NCBI GenBank assembly: GCA_009782385.1 | Contig: WRJE01000016.1 | Span: 1 to 34,970 of the forward strand | DNA: 34,970 nt | Source of the DNA: Oscillospiraceae bacterium | GTDB lineage: Bacteria; Bacillota; Clostridia; Oscillospirales; UBA929 | Direction of reading: 5' to 3' | Shown: positions 1 to 8,489 of the stretch, in pieces | How the letters are laid out: each line of letters starts with the position of its first letter | Numbering within the stretch: the first letter of the stretch is position 1 | Translations under genes and position numbers: made by a program | The notes under the pieces: model-generated | The model's database searches: none | Told to the model about the DNA's origin: nothing | Seen by the model: only the letters and a program-made list of their open reading frames with translations

Positions 1-2
1 TA

Positions 3-1460
3 TCAATATTCTGCACAACCGTTTTGTTAATAACCGCATTAGCGGGATGCAACAGTCCCGATGGAAACGACAATCCCAATACACCGCCCGTTGAGGGAAA
101 CACAGTCACGCAGGAAAACCACAGCGGCGAAACCCCCGGCGGCAACGAAACAGACGATGAGCCCGAACCTCTGTGGACACCCGCGCCTATAGAAGTAAAA
201 ACCCTGCAAGCAGACCCCACCCAAACAGGCGATTTGATTGTTTATGTAACGCCGAATCATTATATGGTCAGCCCTCTAATAGACCTCTACAAAAGAATGT
301 ACCCCAATGTGAATGTAATAAAAGAGGATTATCTTAATGCCGACTGGACTGCATTTTCCGCACAACTAAGCGTGGACATTGCGGCGGGAAAAGGACCGGA
401 TGTAATATTTACTGATTCTATGCTAAACACGGATATTTACAAGGTAATCCAAGCGGGCGCGTTCCTTGACCTCGATGAGTTTATAGAACAGGACGAGAGC
501 TTTGATTTCGGCGAATATGTAAAGGAAGTGCTTGACGCTGCTGTATTCAACGGCAAGCGGTATGTAATGCCCTATTCATATACGCCTCCTATTTATATTG
601 CAAATTCGGACAGACTGAATGATATTGGTTTTGATTTGTCAAAAACAAGTGATACCGTTTCATTTTTGAATGAAATTGAGCGGACAATACCTAAAGCACA
701 GAGTAATCCAGACTATTTTTCTACGCTCTGTGGCAGTATATTGGGGATCGAATTACTCAGACTATCAGGGATACAGCTTGTGGATTACGAGACGAATACG
801 GCATTGCCCGATGAAGACGGCTTGAAAAGACTGTTCGATGCTTATAAGCCATACTATCACATCGATTCAGATGCCGACAATATCGGCAGCAGAGTTTCTA
901 TGTTCGGCAGCAAAACCAACGGTACTTTTACCAACGGCACAATTATTTTCCCGCCGGCAAATGACCCGGCGGGTTTTACCTACTTCGCCAGTGAAATGAA
1001 AGTAAAAGGCGACTATGAGATGATGATGATACCCGATATGGACGGCAAGATTCACGCGACTAGTAATAGAGCGGCAGCCATTAGGGCGGGAAGCCCGAAT
1101 GCACAGAATGCTTGGAACTTTATCAAAATAATGCTCTCTCATGAAATGCAAGCAAAAAACGGCTTTTCCAGAGGTGTGCCTGTGACTAAAAGCGCGATTG
1201 CCGCCCAAGTTGAGGAATGGCGAATTATTTGTGACGGAACGGCGTTCACCGATGCTGTGTTCAAGCAACTGACACCCCGTGAAGCGCAGGATTATATTGA
1301 TATGGTGACGAAAATTGAATACTGTACGTTTAATTCAACTTTACCACCGACCAGAAATATGTTCATTGAGCATATGACACCGTATTTGAAAGACGAGGTA
1401 AGCTACGAAACCGCCTTGACGGGTTTGAAGAATCAGCTAAGGTTGTATGTTAGCGAATAA
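3..1460 (+). CDS. Extracellular solute-binding lipoprotein (family 1), 5'-truncated by window edge
   Basis: The frame is open from base 3, so the true start lies upstream of the window. The first visible residues (SIFCTTVLLITALAGC) are the end of a lipoprotein signal peptide with an LAGC lipobox. The Cys at about base 51 would be lipidated and is followed by a Pro/Asn/Gly/Glu-rich linker. The mature part resembles family 1 substrate-binding proteins, with a periplasmic-binding-like start (LIVYVTPNHYMVSPLIDLYK) and a segment YPNVNVIKEDYLN followed by AAGKGPDVIFTDS. Its role would be to capture a ligand outside the membrane for an ABC importer. The substrate cannot be told, although family members are often sugar binders. 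Its permeases would lie left of the window. The TAA stop is four bases before the first palindromic repeat. Confidence is high for the family and low for the ligand. Confidence 0.85.
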   Translation, partial: SIFCTTVLLITALAGCNSPDGNDNPNTPPVEGNTVTQENHSGETPGGNETDDEPEPLWTPAPIEVKTLQADPTQTGDLIVYVTPNHYMVSPLIDLYKRMYPNVNVIKEDYLNADWTAFSAQLSVDIAAGKGPDVIFTDSMLNTDIYKVIQAGAFLDLDEFIEQDESFDFGEYVKEVLDAAVFNGKRYVMPYSYTPPIYIANSDRLNDIGFDLSKTSDTVSFLNEIERTIPKAQSNPDYFSTLCGSILGIELLRLSGIQLVDYETNTALPDEDGLKRLFDAYKPYYHIDSDADNIGSRVSMFGSKTNGTFTNGTIIFPPANDPAGFTYFASEMKVKGDYEMMMIPDMDGKIHATSNRAAAIRAGSPNAQNAWNFIKIMLSHEMQAKNGFSRGVPVTKSAIAAQVEEWRIICDGTAFTDAVFKQLTPREAQDYIDMVTKIEYCTFNSTLPPTRNMFIEHMTPYLKDEVSYETALTGLKNQLRLYVSE

Positions 1461-1464
1461 TTTT

Positions 1465-1702
1465 GTAGGGGCGGATGGCAATCCGCCCGTGGTTAATATT
1501 ACGCACCATCCAACGTCAACGGGACGATCGTTGGGGGAACGCGGACGACCAAAGGTCGCCCCTACGAAAACGGCGAAAATCCCGTAGGGGCGGCCGTTCG
1601 TCCGCCCGTTGTAAATATTACCGCCGATGACAGGGGAAACGGCGGTGCGCCGAGGGCGGCGCACCCTACAGGAAACTGCGGACGACCAAGGGTCGCCCCT
1701 AC
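1465..1702. repeat. Island of short GC-rich palindromic repeats between convergent genes
   Basis: The 238 bases between the solute-binding gene and potD are almost entirely short palindromic units. Two 38-bp direct copies start GTAGGGGCGG, contain a small inverted repeat and end CCGCCCGTNGTNAATATTAC (1465-1502 and 1584-1621). Two 25-bp copies start GCGGACGACCAA and end GGTCGCCCCTAC (1541-1565 and 1678-1702); they differ at one base and are rich in the reverse complement of the same GTAGGGGCG motif. One further hairpin unit lies at 1644-1670 (GGTGCGCC...GGCGCACC). There is no open reading frame of note. The last copy supplies the TAG stop of potD. These resemble REP/BIME-type intergenic elements and could also act as a bidirectional transcription barrier. 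Confidence 0.8.
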
Positions 1703-2739
1703 CCGCTTATTAACTGCGTCCACAAATCGGCGTACAGTTTGCGCGTCTTTTCGCTCAAATTCATGAACTCTTCACAGCGGGCAAGGATATCCGCGCCCGG
1801 GTAGGATATGCCATCGTTTTTCACATCATCGTCCAATAATTCAAAGGCGGATATAACAGGCGTTGAGTAGCACGTGACCTCGGCGTTTGCCAAAGCCGCC
1901 TTTGTGCTTGTCATGAAATTGATATACTTTTCAGCGTTTTCTTTGTTATCCGCGCCCTTGGGTATGCACATCGCGTCGACAAATTTATTCGTGCCTTCCT
2001 TTGGAACGGCGAAAATCAGCGCGGGATTATCCTCGAGCATGGTGAAGTAATCCCCGGCGTAATACGGGCCGAGCAGTGCTTCGCCGCCGCCGAGCTTATC
2101 AAATATCTGATCCATCGTATATGCCTGAACCAGAGGTTTCTGCCGTTTAAGAAGCTCAAACGCTTCGTATATCTCGTCCTCATTTTCGGTATTAAGCGAG
2201 TAACCCAGATATTTCAGCGCGATACCAAAAGCGTCACGGGAATTGTCGAACATTAGAAGCTGCCCGGAATATTTTACATCGAATAACGCGCCCCAGCTGT
2301 CAAGATTTTCGTTTATCTTCCCGCCGTCATAGATAAGCCCGACTATACCCCAAGCATAAGGCACTGAGAATTTGTTTTGGGGATCATAGCCCGGGTTTTT
2401 CAGTTCGGGTTTTATGTCGGAGAAATTGGGGATATTTGAAAAGTTCAATTCTTCAAGCATATCTTCCTCAATCAGCCGCCCTATCATATAATCGGACGGA
2501 ATGATAACGTCATAACCCGCGCCGCCGCTTTTAAGATAGGAATACATCATTTCGTTTGTCTCATACTGCTTATAGTTGACTTTAATGCCGAACTCTTTTT
2601 CAAACTCCTTGTTCAAATCCGTGTCCATGTATTCGCCCCAGTTGTAGACATTGACGACACCGTTCGGATAGTTCGCGCAGCCGGACAAAGCGGCAAACAT
2701 TGCCGCCGCAAAAAGTAAAATCAGAACAATCTTTTTCAT
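1699..2739 (-). CDS. potD: Spermidine/putrescine-binding lipoprotein PotD
   Basis: This is the extracellular polyamine-binding component of the PotABCD importer, about 346 residues, the usual length. The N-terminus MKKIVLILLF...ALSGC is a lipoprotein signal peptide with an LSGC lipobox. The mature protein begins VNVYNWGEYMDTDL, the typical PotD opening, and contains YDVIIPSDYMIGRL and PYAWGIVGLIYD. I chose the ATG at 2739 because AAGGAGGG precedes it closely and the signal peptide starts there; an upstream in-frame start at 2817 would overlap the previous gene and spoil the signal peptide. It is last in the operon, separated from potC by the DUF3791/DUF3990 cassette. Its TAG stop lies inside a palindromic repeat copy. 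The exact ligand among polyamines is inferred. Confidence 0.92.
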   Translation of the reverse strand: MKKIVLILLFAAAMFAALSGCANYPNGVVNVYNWGEYMDTDLNKEFEKEFGIKVNYKQYETNEMMYSYLKSGGAGYDVIIPSDYMIGRLIEEDMLEELNFSNIPNFSDIKPELKNPGYDPQNKFSVPYAWGIVGLIYDGGKINENLDSWGALFDVKYSGQLLMFDNSRDAFGIALKYLGYSLNTENEDEIYEAFELLKRQKPLVQAYTMDQIFDKLGGGEALLGPYYAGDYFTMLEDNPALIFAVPKEGTNKFVDAMCIPKGADNKENAEKYINFMTSTKAALANAEVTCYSTPVISAFELLDDDVKNDGISYPGADILARCEEFMNLSEKTRKLYADLWTQLISG

Positions 2740-2791
2740 TTTTAACCCTCCTTGCAGGTTTTGAGGAATGGCGGTAAATCTGTTCATATGT

Positions 2792-3037
2792 TTATTCGTA
2801 TTTCCCATATTGACCAAATTTTCCGTGCTTCAATTCATCCTGCAAAATGTCATAATTATATCCCGCGCTTTCACGGTATAACCCTGTATTAAAATCGCAA
2901 ATTTTCGCAAGGGTTGTCGAATTATAAATAATATTTAGTGCCTGCTCTATAGTTTTATTTTGTTCCTCAACCAATATACCCGCTAAATCGGCGGATAAGC
3001 GTTGTATCAAAAATTCCTGCTGTTTGGAATATTCCAT
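2792..3037 (-). CDS. Small conserved protein, third gene of DUF3791/DUF3990 cassette
   Basis: An 81-residue acidic, helical protein with no signal peptide or membrane segment. The ATG follows the TAA of the DUF3990 gene with no gap (TAAATG), which implies translational coupling. The core reads TIEQALNIIYNSTTLAKI then DFNTGLYRESAGYNYDIL. From memory, small proteins with a similar TGLYxxSxxYxYxxL pattern occur beside DUF3990 genes in Firmicutes and Bacteroidetes; I cannot verify that here. It has no assigned function. By position it could be a second small partner (antitoxin or accessory protein) of the DUF3990 protein. Confidence 0.75.
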   Translation of the reverse strand: MEYSKQQEFLIQRLSADLAGILVEEQNKTIEQALNIIYNSTTLAKICDFNTGLYRESAGYNYDILQDELKHGKFGQYGKYE

Positions 3038-3535
3038 TTACTCCACCGCCTTTAGGTATCTAATCGCCTTTTCAGAATGAAAAGAATATTGATTTGTTAA
3101 ATTTCTATATATTATCTGTTTGACTAACTCATCAATGTTGATATATCCGCTTCTAAATAAGTCAAAAGTCTCCACCAAATCATCGTTGGCAACCGCGCCG
3201 ACAACTATATCATATTTGTTATCGCCATTATATAATTTATCTTCAAAATCTTTGAAATTTCTATCGCGGTTATTCATTACAAATAACGCCCATTCCTTGG
3301 AGTGATTATCAAACTTTAGGACATTCAAATTATCATCGCCGACAAAATCATCATTTAGTTCAAATGTGCTTATACACGCCGTGCCGCCAAATCGATCCGC
3401 AACTCTGTCAGCCATTCTCTCCGCTTGCTCTTTTATCTCGGTTAAATAGAACCCTCGCCCAAAATCTTTATACGGACGCGCTTTCGATAAATCTATATTC
3501 GGTATTTTTGTGTTTGACCCATGATAGAGTATCAT
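3038..3535 (-). CDS. DUF3990 protein, ADP-ribosyltransferase-like (probable toxin-type enzyme)
   Basis: A 165-residue cytoplasmic protein that matches the DUF3990 family from its first residues: MILYHGSNTKI, then DFGRGFYLTEIKEQAERMA, and later KYDIVVGAVANDDLVETFD. To my knowledge the family belongs to the ADP-ribosyltransferase-like fold. The YHGS segment and the GxGFYLT segment would be the equivalents of the NAD-binding His/Arg and Tyr motifs; the catalytic role is inferred. The ATG overlaps the stop of the upstream DUF3791 gene (ATATGA) and its own TAA abuts the next ATG, so the three genes are one translationally coupled unit. The unit sits between potC and potD. A toxin-antitoxin or conflict function is plausible but unproved. 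Confidence 0.85.
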   Translation of the reverse strand: MILYHGSNTKIPNIDLSKARPYKDFGRGFYLTEIKEQAERMADRVADRFGGTACISTFELNDDFVGDDNLNVLKFDNHSKEWALFVMNNRDRNFKDFEDKLYNGDNKYDIVVGAVANDDLVETFDLFRSGYINIDELVKQIIYRNLTNQYSFHSEKAIRYLKAVE

Positions 3536-3765
3536 ATCAAGCCTCCGTTCTTACTGCATATCGCCCGTATATCACCAATGGTGTCATCTATGCTTAGTGT
3601 ATGTTCGATTTCGTAATGTTTTATAATGAATTGCAGACCGCCAAAGTTTTCAATATATCTGTAGCTTTCAATATATGATAAGTCAAATTCTTTTGAAAAT
3701 GTCTTAACACACAGAACAACATATGAAATTATTTTTTGTGGTTGAGCAGATGTATTAATTCCCAT
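3532..3765 (-). CDS. DUF3791 small protein (probable partner/antitoxin of DUF3990)
   Basis: A 77-residue protein that fits the DUF3791 pattern: a helical N-terminus with KIISYVVLCVKTFSKEF, then IKHYEIEHTLSIDDTIGDI near the C-terminus, where the family has a conserved HY...xHT motif and a closing helix. A GAGGAGG Shine-Dalgarno overlaps the potC stop codon, and the ATG lies 16 bases after potC. The 3' end overlaps the DUF3990 start by four bases. DUF3791 genes are commonly found next to DUF3990 genes. Being upstream and small, it is the likely antitoxin-type partner. It probably depends on the potA promoter, since no separate promoter is visible in the 16-base gap. Confidence 0.8.
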   Translation of the reverse strand: MGINTSAQPQKIISYVVLCVKTFSKEFDLSYIESYRYIENFGGLQFIIKHYEIEHTLSIDDTIGDIRAICSKNGGLI

Positions 3766-3781
3766 AACAATTATAACCTCC

Positions 3782-4588
3782 TCATTGTTTCTGCTTCTGT
3801 TTTTTCTGGTCTCTGTGCTGCGCCACGTTTATTACTATCAGCAACAACAATACCGTTGTGAACAGCAATGTGGAAATAGCGTTGATTTCGGGGCTGACGC
3901 GCTTGCGCGTCATGGCGAATATCGTCATCGGCAGCGTCTGAACAGACGAACCCGCCGTAAAGTAGCTTATGACAAAGTCGTCTATACTCAGCGTAAACGC
4001 CATCAACGCGCCGCTTACAACGCCCGGCATTATCTCCGGCAGAATCACTTTCCAAAACGCTCTGATGGGCGTTGCTCCAAGGTCTAAAGCCGCTTCAAAC
4101 AGATGCTTGTTCAGCCCTCGCAGTTTGGGCATGACGGACAGTATCACATACGGAACGTTAAAGGTTATGTGCGCGAGCAGAAGCGTAAAGAACCCCAGTT
4201 CAATATTGGTAACCGAGCGGATAAACACAAACAGCAGCATCAGCGACACTCCGGTTATAATGTCGGGGTTGACGGCGGGGATATTGTTTACCGTGAGGAA
4301 AAACTGTCGTGTGCCGCGCCTCATGCGGCTGAATCCGATTGCCGCCGCCGTACCTAAAACCGTGGCTATTGCCGCCGCGAGCAGTGATACGAGGATTGTC
4401 GTATAAAGCGAACTCATTATCAGCTCGTTACGGAACAACGCCGAATACCATTCGAGCGTAAAGCCCGTCCAAACCGTGCGGCTCTTGCTTGAGTTAAACG
4501 AGAACACAATCATTATAACAATCGGCAGATAGAGAAAAACAGCGATTGCAATCATCAGCAGGCGACCGGTAAAGTATTTCTGTCTCAC
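3782..4588 (-). CDS. potC: Spermidine/putrescine ABC transporter permease PotC
   Basis: A 268-residue integral membrane permease with about six transmembrane segments, the first being LLMIAIAVFLYLPIVIMIVF. The cytoplasmic EAA loop, which contacts the ATPase, is EAALDLGATPIRAFWKVILP, followed by PGVVSGALMAFTLSIDDF, which is typical of PotC. It pairs with PotB to form the polyamine channel powered by PotA. The ATG overlaps the potB stop (ATGA), so translation is coupled. Length and motifs are normal. Its stop codon overlaps the ribosome binding site of the DUF3791 gene, showing how tightly the cassette is fitted behind it. Confidence 0.93.
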   Translation of the reverse strand: MRQKYFTGRLLMIAIAVFLYLPIVIMIVFSFNSSKSRTVWTGFTLEWYSALFRNELIMSSLYTTILVSLLAAAIATVLGTAAAIGFSRMRRGTRQFFLTVNNIPAVNPDIITGVSLMLLFVFIRSVTNIELGFFTLLLAHITFNVPYVILSVMPKLRGLNKHLFEAALDLGATPIRAFWKVILPEIMPGVVSGALMAFTLSIDDFVISYFTAGSSVQTLPMTIFAMTRKRVSPEINAISTLLFTTVLLLLIVINVAQHRDQKKQKQKQ

Positions 4589-5394
4589 ATCATCACCGCG
4601 CTTTCCTCGCCGTCTCCGAACCTGTTCATAATCGTCATCGAAGCCAACACCATTACCATCATGACGAGCGAAATCGCCGAGCCGAGATACGGATTATAGG
4701 CGTTCCCGGTGAACTGCATCTCAATCAAGTCGCCAAGCATCATGGTCTTGCCGCCGCCAAGCAGTTTAGAGATTACAAACGTTGATACACTTGGTACAAA
4801 CACCATCGTCACTCCGGACAAAACGCCGGGGAGTGTCAGCGGCAATATAACACGCGCGAACGCTTTTACCGAGTCCGCTCCCAAATCACTTGCCGCCTCG
4901 AGTAAATGTTTATCCATCTTGTGCAGCACGGTGTGTATCGGCAGTATCATAAACGGCAGATAGTTATATACCATGCCCAGCAAAACCGCCCCGTCCGTGT
5001 TTATTATTGCCACGGGCGGCAGTTTTAACGCGCCGAGCAGTTGATTCAGAAAGCCGTTGTTTTCTAAAATTGACATCCAAGCGTATGTGCGGAGCAGAAA
5101 GTTCATCCACATCGGAAGCATTAAAAGCATTAGCGCGGCAGACGCGACAATGGGTTTTTCGCGTGACATCACAAGTGCGGCGGGGTACCCGATTATCAGG
5201 CATATGACTGTCGAGAGGAACGCAAGCCATATTGAACGCGCGAAAACGGGGGCGTATTTTGTCATCTCAGAGAAGTTTTCAAATGTAAATCCGCCGTCCG
5301 CGCTAGTGAACGAGAAGCCCAGAACAAGCACCATCGGCACAACGACAAATACCGCCATCCATCCCACATAGGGGAATGAAACACGCCGTCTCAT
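4585..5394 (-). CDS. potB: Spermidine/putrescine ABC transporter permease PotB
   Basis: A 269-residue membrane permease of the binding-protein-dependent transport family with six predicted membrane helices. The EAA loop reads [20 protein letters not shown], followed by [20 protein letters not shown], which is characteristic of PotB. It forms the transmembrane heterodimer with PotC. It overlaps potA by four bases at its start and potC by four bases at its end, so the potABC block is translationally coupled and driven by the promoter upstream of potA. Nothing in the sequence is unusual. Confidence 0.93.
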   Translation of the reverse strand: MRRRVSFPYVGWMAVFVVVPMVLVLGFSFTSADGGFTFENFSEMTKYAPVFARSIWLAFLSTVICLIIGYPAALVMSREKPIVASAALMLLMLPMWMNFLLRTYAWMSILENNGFLNQLLGALKLPPVAIINTDGAVLLGMVYNYLPFMILPIHTVLHKMDKHLLEAASDLGADSVKAFARVILPLTLPGVLSGVTMVFVPSVSTFVISKLLGGGKTMMLGDLIEMQFTGNAYNPYLGSAISLVMMVMVLASMTIMNRFGDGEESAVMM

Positions 5395-6434
5395 TCCGAA
5401 GTCTCCCGGCGCATGATATGTATGTCAAAAGGCTTTACAGACAGACCGACTTTCGCGCCGACAGGTTGGCTGAGAGTTGAGTGTACCATCCATCCAAATC
5501 CCTCGGCATCAATCATCATCTCATAATGCACGCCTTTGAACGTGACCGAGCGCACAATGCCGCTCATCTGTCCGCCGTCTTCGGTGACTATAAAATCCTC
5601 CGGGCGTATGACGACATCGACGTTTTCATCCTTACCGAACCCGGTGTCAACGCATTCAAAACGCTTTCCGGCGAACGTTACGTCACGGTCGGCGTTCATA
5701 ATGCCGCCTATAATGTTCGATTCGCCGATGAAATCGGCAACGAAAGCGTTTTGAGGTTCGTTGTAAATATCCTGCGGTGTTCCCACTTGCTGAATAACGC
5801 CGTTGTTCATGACGACAACCGTATCGCTCATTGTCAAGGCCTCTTCCTGATCGTGCGTTACATATATAAACGTTATGCCGACCTGCTGTTGAATCGCTTT
5901 GAGTTCTATTTGCATCTCCTTGCGGAGTTTTAAGTCAAGCGCACCTAAAGGCTCGTCAAGCAGCAGCACTTGCGGGCGGTTAACAATCGCTCGCGCTATG
6001 GCAACGCGCTGCTGCTGTCCGCCTGAGAGCTGGTGTACGCGGCGTTTTTCATATCCGCGCAAACCGACAAGAGCCAACGACTCGAGAACGCGGGTTTTAA
6101 TCTCATCCTCGCGCACTTTGGCTATACGCAGTCCAAAAGCTATATTCTCAAAAACATTCAAATGGGGAAAAAGCGCGTATTTCTGAAACACTGTATTGAC
6201 CCTCCGCTTGTGCGGAGGGACATTGTTTATCCTTACGCCGTCAAAGAAAACGTCTCCCGAGGTCGGGGTTTCAAATCCCCCGATTATTCTCAGTGTTGTC
6301 GTCTTCCCGCAGCCGCTTGGGCCGAGCAGAGTAAGAAACTCTTGGTTTTTTATAGTAAGGTTGATTTTATCAAGAATAACATCATCGTCAAACACCATAA
6401 CACAGTCTATAAGACGAATGAGGTCTTTGGACAT
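5391..6434 (-). CDS. potA: Spermidine/putrescine ABC transporter ATP-binding protein PotA
   Basis: A 347-residue ATPase that powers polyamine import on the cytoplasmic face. It has Walker [10 protein letters not shown] near residue 38, the signature [14 protein letters not shown], Walker [13 protein letters not shown] and the switch His in [10 protein letters not shown]. After about residue 240 follows a TOBE-type regulatory domain. Length and domain order are normal for PotA. It is the first gene of the pot operon. The start is preceded by a G-rich stretch (CGGGGGATGATAA), a weak ribosome binding site compared with others here. A good promoter lies about 45-75 bases upstream. Confidence 0.94.
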   Translation of the reverse strand: MSKDLIRLIDCVMVFDDDVILDKINLTIKNQEFLTLLGPSGCGKTTTLRIIGGFETPTSGDVFFDGVRINNVPPHKRRVNTVFQKYALFPHLNVFENIAFGLRIAKVREDEIKTRVLESLALVGLRGYEKRRVHQLSGGQQQRVAIARAIVNRPQVLLLDEPLGALDLKLRKEMQIELKAIQQQVGITFIYVTHDQEEALTMSDTVVVMNNGVIQQVGTPQDIYNEPQNAFVADFIGESNIIGGIMNADRDVTFAGKRFECVDTGFGKDENVDVVIRPEDFIVTEDGGQMSGIVRSVTFKGVHYEMMIDAEGFGWMVHSTLSQPVGAKVGLSVKPFDIHIMRRETSE

Positions 6435-6479
6435 TTATCATCCCCCGTTTCATGTCGGTTTTTCAATGGTACGAGGTAT

Positions 6480-6508
6480 AATATACATTATAATGAAAGA
6501 AGTGTCAA
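6480..6508 (-). promoter_or_regulatory. Sigma-A-type promoter of the pot operon
   Basis: On the minus strand a perfect TTGACA (-35, 6503-6508) and TATATT (-10, 6480-6485) are separated by 17 bases. They lie upstream of potA in the gap after pilT, so the transporter need not depend on read-through from the pilus operon. Confidence 0.75.
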
Positions 6509-6555
6509 TACAAATTTTAACGAGAATTTTTCTAGGTAAATTTTCTGTTCAAAAC

Positions 6556-7620
6556 TCACTTCAGCCCTATCTGTCTCGTCATGACATCCGCGTTTGAAGC
6601 GTGGCTTAGAGCTACATCCGCTGTAATCATACCTTCCTTGTATAACTTTAATATACACGCGTCCATGCTCACCATGCCCTCGTTTGCCGAAGTCTGTATA
6701 ACCGCGTCGATTTGGTGTGTTTTTGATTCGCGTATGAGATTGCGTATCGCGCTGTTTAAGTGCATAATTTCAAAAACAAGCGAAAGCCCGCCTTTTACGT
6801 TGGGCAATAACTGCTGTGATACAACCGAATGCAGAAGCATTGAGAGCTGTACCCGTATTTGCTGCTGCTGACCGGACGGGAAAACGTCTATGATACGGTC
6901 TATTGTATTCACCGCGCCGACCGTGTGCAATGTCGAGATAACAAGGTGTCCGGTTTCAGCTGCGGTCATGGCGGTTTTAATTGTCTCGTGGTCGCGCATT
7001 TCGCCCAAGAGTATAATATCGGGTGCTTGCCGCAGGCAAGCGCGGAGCGCGGATATATACGAATCGGTGTCCGTGGATATTTCACGCTGACTGACAAGGC
7101 TCTTTATGTCCCTGTGCAGGTACTCGATAGGGTCTTCGAGCGTGATTATATGACAGTTGCGGTCTTTGTTAATTGCGTCTATGATACACGCGAGCGTTGT
7201 GGTTTTGCCGCTTCCCGCCGAACCCGTAACCAGTACAAGCCCGTGGTTTTGCGATGCTGTTTTCATTACCTCTTCGGGAATATTTAAGTCTTTGTAATCC
7301 GGTATGCCGAACAGGACGACCCTTATTATAGCCGCCATCGTGCCGCGCTGTCTGTACGCGCAGACCCTAAAACGCGCCAAATCCCTTATTGATACGGGAA
7401 AGTCATCGTCTCCGGAATCTTTATAGTGATTAATCGGTCGCCGCGCCAGCTCATATAAGCCGCTGACATATTCGTCCGCTTCGCTTGGCGTTGTTATATT
7501 CTCGCTCTGCGGTACGATAACCCCGTCAATCTTAAAACACACGCGGCGGCCTGCCCCGATAAATATGTCGGAAGCCTTTTTTTCCACCGCCAAGGTAAGC
7601 CAATCATAAACTCCGTTCAT
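6556..7620 (-). CDS. pilT: Type IV pilus retraction-type ATPase PilT
   Basis: A 354-residue secretion ATPase of the PilT branch, normally the motor that drives pilus disassembly at the inner face of the membrane. The N-terminal domain has ASDIFIGAGRRVCFKIDG. The C-terminal domain has Walker A GSAGSGKTTT, the Asp box ITLEDPIEYLH, the Walker B region PDIILLGEMRDHETI and the His box GHLVISTLHT. The late motif AIRNLIRESKTHQI matches the AIRNLIRE signature that separates PilT from PilB. It is the last gene of a minus-strand operon, eight bases after the 151-residue membrane protein. No PilB-type ATPase is in the window, so either PilB lies elsewhere or this PilT-like ATPase serves a different machine. 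Confidence 0.9.
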   Translation of the reverse strand: MNGVYDWLTLAVEKKASDIFIGAGRRVCFKIDGVIVPQSENITTPSEADEYVSGLYELARRPINHYKDSGDDDFPVSIRDLARFRVCAYRQRGTMAAIIRVVLFGIPDYKDLNIPEEVMKTASQNHGLVLVTGSAGSGKTTTLACIIDAINKDRNCHIITLEDPIEYLHRDIKSLVSQREISTDTDSYISALRACLRQAPDIILLGEMRDHETIKTAMTAAETGHLVISTLHTVGAVNTIDRIIDVFPSGQQQQIRVQLSMLLHSVVSQQLLPNVKGGLSLVFEIMHLNSAIRNLIRESKTHQIDAVIQTSANEGMVSMDACILKLYKEGMITADVALSHASNADVMTRQIGLK

Positions 7621-7627
7621 TTGTCAC

Positions 7628-8083
7628 CTAATTCCCATCCCATACAGGCAGATTGTCGTCAAAGATGAATCCGAAATCGCCGCCGTCTTCATCTCCGATG
7701 TCCCGCATCCGCCAGCTGAGTATGTTATAATAATCTGGATAAACCTCAAGTTTGACATGAAGCTCTTTCCTGTCGTTCATCCCGCAATTAAACTGGACTA
7801 TTTGCGCCCATGTGTCAAAGTCAAGATAGCTCTCAATCTCCGCGCCCATAACGCTTTCGGGAATATCATCCGTGTTAAGCATTATCTCGGCGGTTATCAT
7901 TTCGGCTATGGCATCCGCATCGTAATATTGCTTTACAAGGCGCACTTCGGCATCTGTCATTGCCTTTCCGGCTCTCGCCGATGAGTAGGCGATAATAGAA
8001 AACACAGTTAGGCACAATACCGCGAAAATCAACACTATGGACGCGCTGCCCGTTCCCGTTCCGCCGTTATTCACTGCGTCCAC
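7628..8083 (-). CDS. Membrane-anchored pilus-operon protein, function unknown
   Basis: A 151-residue protein with one N-terminal hydrophobic segment (SIVLIFAVLCLTVFSIIAYS) followed by an acidic extracytoplasmic domain containing many Asp and aromatic residues. It is not a recognised family. Its place between a pseudopilin-like gene and pilT, and the topology of one N-terminal helix plus a soluble domain, suggest a minor pseudopilin or assembly factor. There is no clear prepilin peptidase site: the sequence before the helix is NNGGTGTGSA, Gly-rich but without the FTLIE pattern. Its start lies inside the previous gene by 17 bases. Confidence 0.7.
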   Translation of the reverse strand: MDAVNNGGTGTGSASIVLIFAVLCLTVFSIIAYSSARAGKAMTDAEVRLVKQYYDADAIAEMITAEIMLNTDDIPESVMGAEIESYLDFDTWAQIVQFNCGMNDRKELHVKLEVYPDYYNILSWRMRDIGDEDGGDFGFIFDDNLPVWDGN

Positions 8084-8489
8084 CTCCCGCCGCTATATCA
8101 AGGGTAATCAATAGCTCGTCATCCTCTGCCCTGCTGACGTTTACCTTGCATTTTTTAACAGTTCCATCATTCTCAAGCTGTGAAAAAACCAAGCTGTACA
8201 CGGCTTCGCTTTTCGCGGAGGGCTTCCAGTCGCCGTCATAGTGAATTTCGCCGCTTCCGGCGGCTCCGCTCAAAATACTTGTTGTTCTTCCAATATCGCC
8301 GCCCGTGAATTTGAACGCTTCCGCCGCGCTCTCGGCTATAAGCAGAGCGTTTGAGGTATCCCTTGTGTTATTGGCGGTCGTGTAAGAGAAGACGAAAACT
8401 CTGACGCAAGCCGCCGCGCACAGAGCAAACACCAATATAACTATAAGCTGTTCCAATAAAAACAGAGAGGCTTTTGAACGGCGGTTCAT
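8067..8489 (-). CDS. Pseudopilin-like (minor pilin) protein
   Basis: A 140-residue protein with a short basic leader (MNRRSKAS) followed by a helix LFLLEQLIVILVFALCAAA. The Glu sits where position +5 of a mature type IV pilin would be if cleavage followed the Ser, giving the LFLLEQL pattern seen in degenerate pseudopilins. The usual Gly at -1 is absent, so processing by PilD/GspO is uncertain. The rest is a globular domain with alternating strands and an acidic end. It overlaps the DUF4860 gene by four bases at its start and the next gene by 17 at its end. Probably a minor component of the pilus or pseudopilus. Confidence 0.72.
   Translation of the reverse strand: MNRRSKASLFLLEQLIVILVFALCAAACVRVFVFSYTTANNTRDTSNALLIAESAAEAFKFTGGDIGRTTSILSGAAGSGEIHYDGDWKPSAKSEAVYSLVFSQLENDGTVKKCKVNVSRAEDDELLITLDIAAGGGRSE

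Noticed and set aside
1465-1702. CRISPR array
   Set aside because: Repeats are of different types, palindromic, and not evenly spaced with unique spacers; no cas gene is nearby.
1699-2817. Longer potD start at 2817
   Set aside because: Would place 26 extra residues before the signal peptide and overlap the preceding gene; the ATG at 2739 has AAGGAGGG in place.
2792-3765. Recent insertion sequence bringing the DUF3990 cassette
   Set aside because: No transposase, terminal inverted repeat or target duplication is visible at the cassette edges; simple gene acquisition by recombination is as likely.
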